Assembly (NCBI RefSeq): GCF_040675875.1
Contig: NZ_JBEGII010000001.1
Location: 3,410,001 to 3,474,000 of the forward strand
Origin: Microbacterium sp. LWO12-1.2
Lineage (GTDB): Bacteria; Actinomycetota; Actinomycetes; Actinomycetales; Microbacteriaceae
Direction of reading: 5' to 3'
Length of the DNA: 64,000 bases
Shown: piece after piece, positions 41,111 to 49,647 of the stretch
Numbering within the stretch: the stretch's first letter is position 1
Layout of the letters: each line of letters begins with the position of its first letter
The notes under the pieces: generated by a model
Seen by the model: only the letters and a program-made list of their open reading frames with translations
Database searches by the model: none
Told to the model about the DNA's origin: nothing
Translations under genes and position numbers: made by a program

Positions 41111-42315
41111 GACGCAGAGGAGAGCGGCTGCCGCGGCTCACGGTCGCTGACAGCATCCGCACCGCGCTGATCGGACCGCGCAGTCGCAAGATGCGCACGG
41201 CGCTGTCGGCACTCGGTGTCGCGGTGGGCATCGCTGCGCTCACGGCCATCACCGGTATCGCCGCCTCCAACCAGGCGGAGCTGCTGGCGAAGCTCGACGC
41301 GCTCGGAGCGAACATGATCGTCGTGCAACCCGGATACGGGCCCGACAACAAACCGGTCGCCCTGCCAGAGACGGCCGCGGGGATGATCGAGCGCGTGGCG
41401 GGAGTGGAACAGGTCGGCGTGCTCGAGAAGGTGCCGGACGGCATCGGCGTGTACCGCAACGACCTCATGCCGAAGAGCCAGGGCAACGGGCTGACCGCGT
41501 ATGCGGCGAGTCCCGACTTCCTGTCGTCGGTCGAAGGGTCGGTCGCGCAGGGTTCCTGGTTCGACGAGACCGACCGCTCGCTGCCGGTGACCGTGCTCGG
41601 TTCCGCCGCCGCCGCGCGGATGGGCATCACGGAACCGGGCGTGCGGGTGTGGATCGGCGAGCAGTGGTACACGGTGATCGGCATCCTCGATTCGGCCGGC
41701 CTCGCCGAGTCGATCGACGCGAGTGCGTTCCTCGGCGACCGCTGGGCGGCGGAGCACGTGTCGGCGCAGGACGATGACACGATCGCCTCGATCTACGTGC
41801 GAATGTCCGACGGCGGCACGGGCGAGAAGGTGCGCGACGCGATCGCCCGTGCGGCGAACCCGTCGTCGCCGTACGTGCAGGTGACCGGACTCGGCGACCT
41901 CGCCGGTGCGCGGGACACCGCGGACGACTCACTGTCCGGCCTCGCGGTCGGTCTCGCGGCGATCGCTCTGCTGGTCGGAGGGATCGGCATCGCGAACACC
42001 ATGGTGGTGGCGGTGCTGGAGCGGCGCGGTGAGATCGGACTCCGGAGGGCGCTCGGTGCGCGTTCGGGACAGATCGCCGGTCAGTTCGTGGCGGAGGCGA
42101 TCGTGCTCGGTGGGCTGGGGGGCATCGCCGGGGTGATCTGCGGGGCGCTCGGCGTCGTCGCCTACGCCTCGATCCAGGGGCAGGCGGTGACGATCCCGGT
42201 GGTGGTGCTCGTCGGCGGCCCGGTCGTGGCACTGGTCGTCGGTGTGATCGCCGGGCTGTATCCCGCGATCAGTGCGGCGCGGCTCTCTCCGACGGCGGCA
42301 CTGCGGACGGTCTGA
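41107..42315 (+). CDS. ABC transporter permease, MacB/FtsX type
   Basis: A 402-residue permease with the MacB topology: one N-terminal helix (TALSALGVAVGIAALTAITGIA), a large exported domain of about 220 residues, then three C-terminal helices with the FtsX-type core ERRGEIGLRRALGARSGQIAGQF. MacB-like mechanotransmitters export peptides, toxins or lipoproteins without passing them through the membrane pore. It ends the lipoprotein-adaptor-ATPase-permease operon. Confidence 0.9.
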   Translation: MRRRGERLPRLTVADSIRTALIGPRSRKMRTALSALGVAVGIAALTAITGIAASNQAELLAKLDALGANMIVVQPGYGPDNKPVALPETAAGMIERVAGVEQVGVLEKVPDGIGVYRNDLMPKSQGNGLTAYAASPDFLSSVEGSVAQGSWFDETDRSLPVTVLGSAAAARMGITEPGVRVWIGEQWYTVIGILDSAGLAESIDASAFLGDRWAAEHVSAQDDDTIASIYVRMSDGGTGEKVRDAIARAANPSSPYVQVTGLGDLAGARDTADDSLSGLAVGLAAIALLVGGIGIANTMVVAVLERRGEIGLRRALGARSGQIAGQFVAEAIVLGGLGGIAGVICGALGVVAYASIQGQAVTIPVVVLVGGPVVALVVGVIAGLYPAISAARLSPTAALRTV

Positions 42316-42341
42316 CCCGTTTGGTGCGCGGAGAATCCGAT

Positions 42342-42431
42342 ATGACGGATGCCGCGGCATCCGTCATGAAGGAGATCTCGCGGAATGACGGAGCCTCTCG
42401 CGCGGAACGTCCTTCATTCCGCGAGATCTCC
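42342..42431. terminator. Two adjacent palindromes between convergent genes, GAAGGAGATCTCGCG family (copy 2)
   Basis: First a perfect 26-bp palindrome with arms ATGACGGATGCC and GGCATCCGTCAT (42342-42367), then arms starting GGAGATCTCGCGGAATGA (42371-42392) and ending TCCGCGAGATCTCC (42410-42431), pairing at 21 of 22 positions. The second shares its word with the hairpin at 18880. Likely terminator for both convergent operons. Confidence 0.75.
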
Positions 42432-42433
42432 GC

Positions 42434-42505
42434 CGTTCCGTGCGACGCATCCGTTCCGTGCGACGCGCCCGTTCCGTGCGACGCACCCGTTCCGTGCGAC
42501 GCGCC
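42434..42505. repeat. Four 18-bp tandem repeats
   Basis: Four consecutive copies of CGTTCCGTGCGACGC followed by three variable bases, period exactly 18, directly after the terminator palindromes. No gene is present from 42316 to 42592. Confidence 0.85.
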
Positions 42506-42592
42506 GCCGCAAGGGTCAGTGGCCGAGCGCGGCGAAACGCCCTGGCCGGGGAGAGCATCCCCGGTCAGAGCGTTCCGTCTCGCTGGGCGCGG

Positions 42593-43360
42593 TCATCTGA
42601 CCTTCTTCCGGTAGGCGATGATCGCGAACACGTAGGCGACCATGAGGATGCCGACACACCAGGCCAGTGCGACCCAGATCTCGGTGCCGACCGGCTTGCC
42701 GGCGAAGAGCGCCTGGATCGTGTCGACGATCGATGTCACCGGCTGGTTCTCCGCGAACCAGCGCACCGGACCGGGCATCGTGTCGGTGGGCACGAACGCC
42801 GAGCTGATGAACGGCAGGAAGATGAGCGGGTAGGAGAACGCGGTCGCGCCGTCGATCGTCTTCGCGCTGAGACCGGCGATGATCGCCAGCCAGGTGAGGG
42901 CGAGGGTGAACAGCAGCAGGATGCCGATCACACCGAGCCAGGCCAGGGGGCTCGCGCCGGTGCGGAATCCCATCAGGAACCCGACGCCGAAGATGATCGC
43001 GAGCGTGATGCCGTTCGCCGTCAACGACGTGAGCACGTGAGCCCACAGCACGCTCGATCGCGCGATCGGCATGGAGTGGAAGCGCTCGAACAGGCCGCTC
43101 TGCAGATCGTTGAACAACCGGAACGCCGTGTAGGCGATGCCGGATGCCACAGCGATCAGCAGGATGCCCGGCAGCAGGTAGTTCACGTAGTTCTCGGTGC
43201 CGGCGCTCTGCTGGAGGGCACCGCCGAAGACGTACACGAACAGCAGCATCAGCGCGATCGGGGTGACCGCCGTGGTGATGATGGTGTCGGGGCTGCGGAA
43301 GATGTGCCGCATGGAGCGGCCGGTGAGCGTCGCGGTATCGGCGACGAAGTGCGTGCTCAT
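42593..43360 (-). CDS. ABC-2 type transporter permease (DrrB-like)
   Basis: A 255-residue membrane protein with six hydrophobic helices, of the ABC-2 drug-resistance permease family. Visible are RSMRHIFRSPDTIITTAVTPIALMLLF in outline, RLFNDLQSGLFERFHSMPIARS (the family's conserved coupling region) and the last helix before RKKVR. It is the membrane half of the exporter whose ATPase is encoded just upstream (4-bp overlap). Likely exports a hydrophobic compound. Confidence 0.88.
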   Translation of the reverse strand: MSTHFVADTATLTGRSMRHIFRSPDTIITTAVTPIALMLLFVYVFGGALQQSAGTENYVNYLLPGILLIAVASGIAYTAFRLFNDLQSGLFERFHSMPIARSSVLWAHVLTSLTANGITLAIIFGVGFLMGFRTGASPLAWLGVIGILLLFTLALTWLAIIAGLSAKTIDGATAFSYPLIFLPFISSAFVPTDTMPGPVRWFAENQPVTSIVDTIQALFAGKPVGTEIWVALAWCVGILMVAYVFAIIAYRKKVR

Positions 43361-44199
43361 GCTGCTGTTCCTTTCTGGTTCTGGGCCTGGGGCGCTTCGA
43401 CAGGCTCAGCGACCCAGCCCTGGTTCCCTGAGCCTGCCGAAGGGCCTGCGGCCTTGGTACCGACGAGGGTGAGGAAGATCTCCTCGAGTGTCGGCTGCTT
43501 CTCGACGTACTCGACCTTGGCGGCGGGCAGCAGCTTCTTGAGCTCGGCGAGCGTGCCGTTGGCGATGATGCGTCCCTCGTGCAGGATCGCGATGCGGTCG
43601 GCCAGGTGCTCCGCCTCGTCGAGATACTGCGTGGTGAGGAGCACCGTGGTGCCGGTGTTCGCGAGCTCCTTCACGACCTGCCACACCTCGAGGCGGGCCT
43701 CGGGGTCGAGGCCCGTGGTCGGCTCGTCGAGGTAGATGACCTCGGGGTGTCCGACCAGGCTCATCGCGATGTCGAGCCGACGCCGCATGCCTCCGGAGTA
43801 GGTGCCGACCTTGCGTGATCCGGCATCCGTGAGGCGGAACGTCGCCAGCAGGTCGTCGGCGATCGCGCCGGGGTCGGCGAGGTGGCGGAGCCGGGCGACC
43901 AGCACCAGGTTCTCGCGTCCGGTGAGGATCTCGTCGACCGCGGCGAACTGCCCGGTGAGGCTGATCCGCTCCCGCACCCCGAGGGGGTCGGCGGCCACAT
44001 CGACGCCCTGCACGGTCGCCGTGCCGGCATCCGCTTTCAGGAGCGTCGACAGGATGCGCACGACCGTGGTCTTGCCGGCGCCGTTGGAGCCGAGCAGGGC
44101 GAAGATGCTGCCCGGCGCGACCTCGAAGTCGACGCCGCGGAGCACGTGCAGATCCTTGTAGGACTTCTCGACGCCCCGCACGGTGATGGCTGCGGTCAT
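43357..44199 (-). CDS. ABC transporter ATP-binding protein (DrrA-like)
   Basis: A 280-residue ATPase. Walker A GSNGAGKTT at 37-45, signature YSGGMRRRLD, Walker B VIYLDEPTTGLDP, H-loop LLTTQYLDEAE, and the DrrA C-terminal region VEKQPTLEEIFLTLVG. The final ~30 residues (AAGPSAGSGNQGWVAEPVEA and on) are not part of the fold and are encoded by a dispersed palindromic repeat. Preceded by AAGGAATC; overlaps both neighbours by 4 bp. Confidence 0.9.
   Translation of the reverse strand: MTAAITVRGVEKSYKDLHVLRGVDFEVAPGSIFALLGSNGAGKTTVVRILSTLLKADAGTATVQGVDVAADPLGVRERISLTGQFAAVDEILTGRENLVLVARLRHLADPGAIADDLLATFRLTDAGSRKVGTYSGGMRRRLDIAMSLVGHPEVIYLDEPTTGLDPEARLEVWQVVKELANTGTTVLLTTQYLDEAEHLADRIAILHEGRIIANGTLAELKKLLPAAKVEYVEKQPTLEEIFLTLVGTKAAGPSAGSGNQGWVAEPVEAPQAQNQKGTAA
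43395..43442. repeat. CTTCGACAGGCTCAG inverted repeat inside the DrrA-like gene end
   Basis: Arms CTTCGACAGGCTCAG (43395-43409) and CTGAGCCTGCCGAAG (43428-43442) pair at 14 of 15 positions. Read in frame as the tail of the ATPase. Same word family as 34285 and 57141-57256. Confidence 0.8.
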
Positions 44200-44567
44200 G
44201 ATTCCTTCTCCGTCTTCGTGGCCTCGTCGACAGCCTTGATGAGGCGTGCGCGCTCCTTGTCGATCCACTGCTTTCCGCTGTACGCCCTGGCGAAGTTCTC
44301 GGCGAACTCGACGGGGTCGTCTCCGACGATCGCGCTGATCGGGGTGCCGTCGATCGCGGCGCGCTCCCACAGGTCGGCGTAGTCGACGATCATCTGCACA
44401 AGGGTGTCGCCCTCGGTGATGCCTCCGTAGTACATGAAGTACCGGTGGAAGGCATCCGCCGTCGCGCGGTACGGCTCGGGCAGAGCGTCGAGGCGGGCCT
44501 TGGCCTGCTTGTACTGCTTCTTCTGCTCGAGTGATCCGGTGACGGCTTCGATCCATTTCGCGGCCAT
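44196..44567 (-). CDS. DUF1048 domain protein
   Basis: A 123-residue helical cytosolic protein of the DUF1048 family, seen beside PadR regulators and ABC-2 exporters in many Gram-positives. Typical features are EQKKQYKQAKARLDALPEPYR, MYYGGITEGDTLVQMIVDYADLWE in outline, and VGDDPVEFAENFARAY. Its role is unknown; position between the regulator and the ATPase suggests a modulator of either. It starts two bases after the PadR stop. Confidence 0.88.
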   Translation of the reverse strand: MAAKWIEAVTGSLEQKKQYKQAKARLDALPEPYRATADAFHRYFMYYGGITEGDTLVQMIVDYADLWERAAIDGTPISAIVGDDPVEFAENFARAYSGKQWIDKERARLIKAVDEATKTEKES

Positions 44568-44569
44568 GG

Positions 44570-44914
44570 TCAGTTCTCCTTCTGGGCGGTGTGTGTGGTG
44601 TTCAGTTCTTCGATGCGCTGCGCGAGGACGTTCCAGGTCTTCCAGAACTCCGCGAGCTCGTGGGTGCCCTGCGCGTTGAGGGTGTACACCTTGCGGGGCG
44701 GGCCCTTCTCGCTCGGCACCTTCTCGACGTCGACGAGACCGCGCTGCTCGATCCGCACCAGCAGGGCGTAGACCGTGCCTTCGGCGGTGTCGGTGAAGCC
44801 GTGGTCGCGCAGGCGTGCGGTGATGTCGTATCCGTAGGCCGGCTGCTCGGCGAGGAGGGCGAGGACGATGCCCTCCAGCGTGCCTTTGAGCATCTCGGTC
44901 ATCTGCTTGCCCAT
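44570..44914 (-). CDS. PadR family transcriptional regulator
   Basis: A 114-residue PadR protein. The winged helix reads EMLKGTLEGIVLALLAEQPAYGYDI, then GTVYALLVRIEQRGLV and the wing GPPRKVYTLNAQG; the C-terminal helix (residues ~85-108) makes the dimer. GAGAGGAGC precedes the ATG. It is the first gene of the DrrAB-like export operon and should repress it until a ligand, often the exported drug, binds. Operator repeats lie 40-75 bp upstream. Confidence 0.92.
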   Translation of the reverse strand: MGKQMTEMLKGTLEGIVLALLAEQPAYGYDITARLRDHGFTDTAEGTVYALLVRIEQRGLVDVEKVPSEKGPPRKVYTLNAQGTHELAEFWKTWNVLAQRIEELNTTHTAQKEN

Positions 44915-44955
44915 GGATGCTCCTCTCATTCGATATTCGGTACTCAGTGATGCTG

Positions 44956-44989
44956 GGTACCGGTACAAAGTAACACTAGGTACCGGTAC
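44956..44989. promoter_or_regulatory. Paired GGTACCGGTAC sites (PadR operator candidate)
   Basis: GGTACCGGTAC occurs at 44956-44966 and 44979-44989, 23 bp apart, each holding the 10-bp palindrome GTACCGGTAC. Outer half-sites ATTCGGTAC and ACCGAATAC flank them. The region also has the AT-rich bases expected of the operon promoter. Confidence 0.7.
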
Positions 44990-45113
44990 TTAGCAACACC
45001 GAATACTGAAGTCTCTCGAGGGTGCCTGCGGGCACGGGAACGGGAGGGGCGGATGTCGGATGCGGAGGGCATGAGTGGTGGCGCGCGGCCGCCGGACGAG
45101 CCAGAGTGATGGC

Positions 45114-46109
45114 ATGGCGTCTGCAGTCGCGTGGTCATGGAGGAACGCCCTGCACGGGGTGGCCCTCGCCGCCCCCGCGGGCATCGCCTCGTTCAGCGAC
45201 CCGTCGGCCGGACTGGCTCTCGCCGTCGGCGTGCTCCCCGCCGCCGCGCTCGGTCTGGCGAGCAGCCGTCGGCAGCGGGCGATGGCGCTGGTGGTCGGTG
45301 CCATCGCGGCCGCGGCCGTGCTGCTCGGCGCCGTGGTCTCCGGCATCCCCGTGCTCGCCGTGGCGGTGATCTTCGTGCTGTGCATCGGGGTCGCCGCGCT
45401 CGCCGCCGATCACTCCCGACGTCTCGCCGCACCGGTGATGCTGCTCGGGCTCCCGCTCATCGGAGTGGGCCTCTCGTTCCCCTCGGTGTCGGCGGCGCTC
45501 GCCGCAGCGGCACTGCTCCTGGCCGGTTCGCTCTACGGCTTCGTGGTCTCATTGCTCTGGCCGGACGGGGTCGCGCTCGCGCGTCCGGCCCGCCCCGACA
45601 CCACACGCTCGGCGATGCTTGTCTACGGCATCCAGATCGGACTGGCCGGTGCGGTCGCGGCCGCCGTCGGCTTCGCGCTCGGCGTGGATCACCCCGGCTG
45701 GGCGTGCGCTGCCGCACTCCTTGTCAGCCGTCCGCAGCACCTCGCGCTCGTCAGCCGTGGGTGGGGGCGCGCGCTCTCGGTGATCGTGGGAGCGCTGGTC
45801 GCGTGCGGTATCGCCGCGATCGCTCCGGGAACCGCTGTTCTCGCGCTGCTGCTGATCGTCGTCCTGGCCGTCGGCACCGGCACCGCAGGCAGTCGCTGGT
45901 ACGTCTTCCCGTTCTTCTCGACCTTCATCGTGCTCTCGATGCTGCTCCTCGAGGACACCGCGACGCCCGCGCACTGGTTCGTGGAGCGCGTCGGGATGAC
46001 GCTGCTCGGAGTCGCCCTCGCGCTCGCTGCGGCGGCGATCGTGCCGTGGCTCGCGCGGCCGCTCCTCGCGCCGGGACAGGGCGGTGGGTCGGGGTCGGGT
46101 CCGGGATGA
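45114..46109 (+). CDS. FUSC-like / aromatic-acid-exporter-type membrane protein
   Basis: A ~331-residue, very hydrophobic protein with about ten to eleven helices arranged as two similar blocks: RNALHGVALAAPAGIASF opens the first, TRSAMLVYGIQIGLAGAVAA the second. Each ends with a loop such as SRPQHLALVSRGWGRALSVIVG. This duplicated pattern is that of the FUSC family (aromatic acid exporter-like). The soluble domain usually between the blocks is short here. Start uncertain: no good ribosome site; a GTG 13 codons upstream is possible. Confidence 0.72.
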   Translation: MASAVAWSWRNALHGVALAAPAGIASFSDPSAGLALAVGVLPAAALGLASSRRQRAMALVVGAIAAAAVLLGAVVSGIPVLAVAVIFVLCIGVAALAADHSRRLAAPVMLLGLPLIGVGLSFPSVSAALAAAALLLAGSLYGFVVSLLWPDGVALARPARPDTTRSAMLVYGIQIGLAGAVAAAVGFALGVDHPGWACAAALLVSRPQHLALVSRGWGRALSVIVGALVACGIAAIAPGTAVLALLLIVVLAVGTGTAGSRWYVFPFFSTFIVLSMLLLEDTATPAHWFVERVGMTLLGVALALAAAAIVPWLARPLLAPGQGGGSGSGPG

Positions 46110-46118
46110 CGGACGGGC

Positions 46119-47416
46119 CTAACGTCGACGCCAGGGCAGCAGGCGCTCCCACACGCCGGGAGCCCGGGCGACCACGGTCGGCGCAGCCACCGCGAACTGC
46201 ACGATCTCCTCGGCGCCGTGGTGCACCACGCGATACAGAGCCGTGCCGATGAGCACCCCCAACGCAATCGACATGACCGACACGAGTGCGGTCATGAAGT
46301 CGGCGAGACCGCTGTCGGTGGCCACCGCCTCGGTGAGTCCGACCAGGCCCGCAGCGCCCAGTACGAGCAGCCAGAATGCGGGCAGGAACGTGATCTGCGC
46401 GGGCACGCCGTGTCGCAGCGAGGCGATCCAGAAGACGGCCAGGGTCATCGCGACCGCGCCGATGAAGCCGCCCATCGTTGGACCGAGCAGCACCGCGCCG
46501 GCCCACTGGCCGGCATACGCGACGATCAGCGCGAGCAGCACCCACCCGAACGTCGACGACGGCGCGGAGAAATGCAGATAGTTCCCCAGTGCGAACACCA
46601 GGATGCCGATGAGTGCCACCCACCACGGGAGGAAGGATGCGGTGGCCAGCGGTTCGTACGAGCGCGACTCCACCCCCACCACGCTGCCGGCGGCGAGGAT
46701 GCCGAATGCCAGCAGCGCGAGCTGCACGAAGCCGTAGACCAGGCGAGAGGCTCCCGAGATCATCTGTCCGGCCGCGAGTTCGACGGTCGCGGTCGTCAGC
46801 ACGCCGCCGGGAAGGAAGGTCACCAGCGGGGCGATGAGCAGCCTGATGGGGTCGCCGATCTCGATCACCTCTGCGAGCAGGAAGACCGCTGACGCGCACA
46901 CGAAGGCCGCGGCGATCGGCATCACGAGCTGCAGGGTGGGCGAGCGCACCAGCTTGAGCACTCCGATGCCCGCGCCGAGCACGAACGCGACGATCGCTCC
47001 CTGCCAGGTGGGAGTGAGCAGCCGGTCGTGAGCACGGCGTGCCCGAGGGTGCGGGTGGCCCATCCGAGCCGCGGGCGCATCGCCCCGATCTCGTTCAGCC
47101 GGGCGATGCCGTCGAGCGGCGGGACCGACCCGGTGCGCGCCTGCGCGATGAGCTCGTACAGCGCCGCGATCTGGTCGAAGCGGAACGATGCGTTGGTCGC
47201 GGAACGGATGGCGACCCGCGACTCCTCGTCGTCGCCGGTCTCGACCAGGATGATGGTCGGCAGCACCACGAAGTCGGTGTCGTCGCCGCCGTAGGCCCCG
47301 GCGACCTCGGCCATGGTGTCGCGGATGCGGTCGACCGACTCGGCCGACGCGTTCATCCCCTGCGCCAGTCCGAGCAGGAACTGGCGCAGGGCCGAGCGGG
47401 CCACGGCATCCGGCAT
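46119..47416 (-). pseudogene. thrE: Threonine/serine exporter (ThrE family), broken by a frameshift
   Basis: Read in one frame from 47416, residues 1-131 form the N-terminal ThrE cytosolic domain (SALRQFLLGLAQGMNASAES; GLARLNEI-like region; TRTLGHAVLTTG). At about 47019-47024 the coding sense jumps to another frame and continues LLTPTWQGAIVAFVLGAGIG for about 300 residues with roughly ten helices. Restoring one base would give one ~432-residue protein of normal layout. The first frame ends 34 codons after the break. This is a one-base deletion, a sequencing error, or less likely recoding. Intact ThrE exports Thr and Ser. Confidence 0.8.
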
Positions 47417-47448
47417 GTCAGCGGGCCGTCCTGTCAGGAGCGGTCATG

Positions 47449-48804
47449 TCAGGAGAACAGGAACGAGAGCGTCACTCCGACGATGATCGCCACACCCACG
47501 TAGACGAGGTTCGGCAACTGGAACGAGTGGTCGAAGACGAACTTGCCCATCTTCGTCGTCCCGGTCTGGTCGAAGGCGACGGTCGCGACCTGACTGCCGT
47601 TGGCGGGCAGCGTGTATATGCCCATGGTCGACGGCCACAGACCGACGAGGAGCGGTGCGGGCAGACCGATCGTGATGCCGATCGGCACAATCGCGTTGGT
47701 CGCGCTCGATTGGCTGGTCGTGAGCATCGCGACGGCGAACAGGGCGAGCGCGAACAGCAGTGCGCCGAGGAACGCCGAGGATCCGGAGACCACCGAGCCG
47801 AGGCCGTCGACGATCAGGGTCTGGTTCGCCGCGACGAAGGTGTTCGCGAGCCAGGCGATACCGAACAGGGCGATGGCACCGACGAGTCCGGCGGGGAACG
47901 TCGGCTGCTTCGGCACGTCGGCGGCCTTGACCTTGCAGAACACGAAGATCAGGGCCGCGATCACACCCATGACCACCTCGATGATCACGGTGACGCTGAG
48001 GCGCACGGGGTCGCCGGCGTCATCCGTCCCGATGACCGGGCGCAGTCCCTGGAAGAGGCCGAACAGCACGATGACGCCGACGCCGATCAGGAACAGCGCG
48101 GCCGAGAGCACCGCGGTGCGAGGGAGCTTGGTCTCGTGCGCATCCACGACCGGTGGCTGGATCTGCTTGTCGGCCAGGCGGCGCTGGAACTCGGGGTCGT
48201 CCTCGAGGTCCTTGCCGTGCCGCATCATGACGAGCGCGGCGACGAAGAGCCCAGCGATGGATGCCGGCCACATGATCAGCAGCAGTCCGCCGAGGTCGAC
48301 GCCCTGCGGTGCGAGCAATACGACCATCGAGGCCGTGGCCGCCGACACCGGAGAGCACAGGATGCCGACCTGCGAGGCGACGGCCGAGACCGACAGCGCT
48401 CGCTCCGGACGGATCTTCTGCTGGTACGAGACGTCGTAGATGACGGGGAGCAGCGGATAGAAGATGTTGCCCGTGCCGGCACCGACCGTGAAGAGGAACG
48501 ACATCGCGGGGGCGAGGAACACGACGGACTTCGGCTTGCGTCTGATGACCTTGGCCGCGACCGAGACCATCCAGTCGATGCCGCCGGCGGCCTGCATGGT
48601 CGATGCCGCGGTGATGACGGTGATGACGATGAAGACCGTATCCACCGGAGCATTGCCCGGCGCCTCGCCGAACACGAAGATGAGGACGGCGACACCGACG
48701 AGTCCCCAGACGCCCAGCCCGATCCCGCTGGTGCGGGTGCCCATGTAGATCGCGAGGATGACGACGATCAGCTGGGCGATCAGGATCCACACGTTGTCGT
48801 TCAC
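47449..48804 (-). CDS. Anaerobic C4-dicarboxylate transporter family protein (Dcu-like)
   Basis: A 451-residue transporter with about ten to twelve helices. Dcu-family signatures are ASTMQAAGGIDWMV, FTVGAGTGNIFYPLLPVI, SQVGILCSPVSAATASMV and LTTSQSSATNAIVPIGI. Relatives move fumarate, succinate, malate or aspartate. The GTG start sits in a GTGA overlap with the peptidase E gene, so the two are one operon. In that setting uptake or exchange of aspartate is the natural guess. Downstream lies the broken ThrE gene. Confidence 0.88.
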   Translation of the reverse strand: MNDNVWILIAQLIVVILAIYMGTRTSGIGLGVWGLVGVAVLIFVFGEAPGNAPVDTVFIVITVITAASTMQAAGGIDWMVSVAAKVIRRKPKSVVFLAPAMSFLFTVGAGTGNIFYPLLPVIYDVSYQQKIRPERALSVSAVASQVGILCSPVSAATASMVVLLAPQGVDLGGLLLIMWPASIAGLFVAALVMMRHGKDLEDDPEFQRRLADKQIQPPVVDAHETKLPRTAVLSAALFLIGVGVIVLFGLFQGLRPVIGTDDAGDPVRLSVTVIIEVVMGVIAALIFVFCKVKAADVPKQPTFPAGLVGAIALFGIAWLANTFVAANQTLIVDGLGSVVSGSSAFLGALLFALALFAVAMLTTSQSSATNAIVPIGITIGLPAPLLVGLWPSTMGIYTLPANGSQVATVAFDQTGTTKMGKFVFDHSFQLPNLVYVGVAIIVGVTLSFLFS

Positions 48805-49541
48805 GACGACGGCCCCTTCGTGATCGGGGCCGACCCGACGAGGATCTCGGTGGCGAGCTCGGTCTCGACGATCCGGCCGCCGATGGCCTCGACCCGCAGT
48901 GCCAGAGGATTCTCGACCGGACTGATCGCGGTCACGAACTCGGAGTTCTCGAAATGCAGCGACTGCAGATTGCCGACCGCGTAGCCCGTGGCGAGCTCGC
49001 CCTTCAGGAGCGAGTCGTGGAACAGAGGGCGCCGCTGGTCCTCCGCGTCGTAGTGCGGGCAGAAGCTGCCGTGCAGGAAACCCAGTCCTTCGGGGAGCAC
49101 CTGAAGGGTCGGACCGTAGCTGTCGGTGGTGCCGCCCTCGAACCAGCAGATACCGCCGGCGCTGCCGCCCGTGAAGACGACGTTCGAGGCCGGGTCCTCC
49201 CACATCTCGCGCATGATCTCGTCGAGACCCTGTCGCTTCCACACGTCGAGCATGTTGGCGGTGTTGCCGCCGCCGACGTGGATCACGTCGAAGCCCTTCA
49301 CGAACCCGGCGAGGTCGTCGACCGCGCGGTGGAACAGCGGCAGATGGTGTGGTGCGCATCGGTCGGAGTCGTACGTGGAGTAGAAGCTCACGATGTACGC
49401 GGCGTCGTCTCCGGTCGCGGTTCCGACGAAGAGGACTCGAGGTCTCTTCTTCCTCGTGAGTCCGAGGATGTAGTCGTGCGTCGGATCGTTCCGACGCTCC
49501 ATCATCGCCTTGCCTGCTCCGGTTGCCACCACATGAGACAT
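48801..49541 (-). CDS. Peptidase E family (S51) Ser hydrolase, aspartyl dipeptidase-like
   Basis: A 246-residue class I amidotransferase-fold protein. The nucleophile elbow is FTGGSAGGICWFEGG, with Ser in GGSAGG, the mark of peptidase E/cyanophycinase. The upstream VIHVGGGNTANMLDVWKR and the later GLGFLHGSFCPHYDAE supply further active-site residues. E. coli PepE cleaves dipeptides with N-terminal Asp. Coupled translation with a Dcu-type transporter suggests linked dipeptide cleavage and aspartate or dicarboxylate transport. Confidence 0.88.
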   Translation of the reverse strand: MSHVVATGAGKAMMERRNDPTHDYILGLTRKKRPRVLFVGTATGDDAAYIVSFYSTYDSDRCAPHHLPLFHRAVDDLAGFVKGFDVIHVGGGNTANMLDVWKRQGLDEIMREMWEDPASNVVFTGGSAGGICWFEGGTTDSYGPTLQVLPEGLGFLHGSFCPHYDAEDQRRPLFHDSLLKGELATGYAVGNLQSLHFENSEFVTAISPVENPLALRVEAIGGRIVETELATEILVGSAPITKGPSS

Positions 49542-49647
49542 GAGCCACCCCGCTCTCGACTGCAGATGCGGCCAACATATCGGTGCGGTGGTGGGTCGTC
49601 TAGACCATCTTCGAGTCGACCGGGAGGGGGGGTGCCGGTCCCGGATC

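Noticed and set aside
42434..42505. Possible CRISPR or iteron-type origin (18-bp period)
   Set aside because: No spacers, no replication gene nearby and no AT-rich unwinding region.
47015..47030. Programmed -1 frameshift in the ThrE gene
   Set aside because: No slippery heptamer or downstream pseudoknot is apparent at the switch point; deletion or base-call error is simpler.
46922..47416. Two-gene ThrE-type exporter (as in YjjP/YjjB)
   Set aside because: The break lies before the first membrane helix and not between the two membrane domains, and the frames overlap; this is a frameshift, not a natural split.
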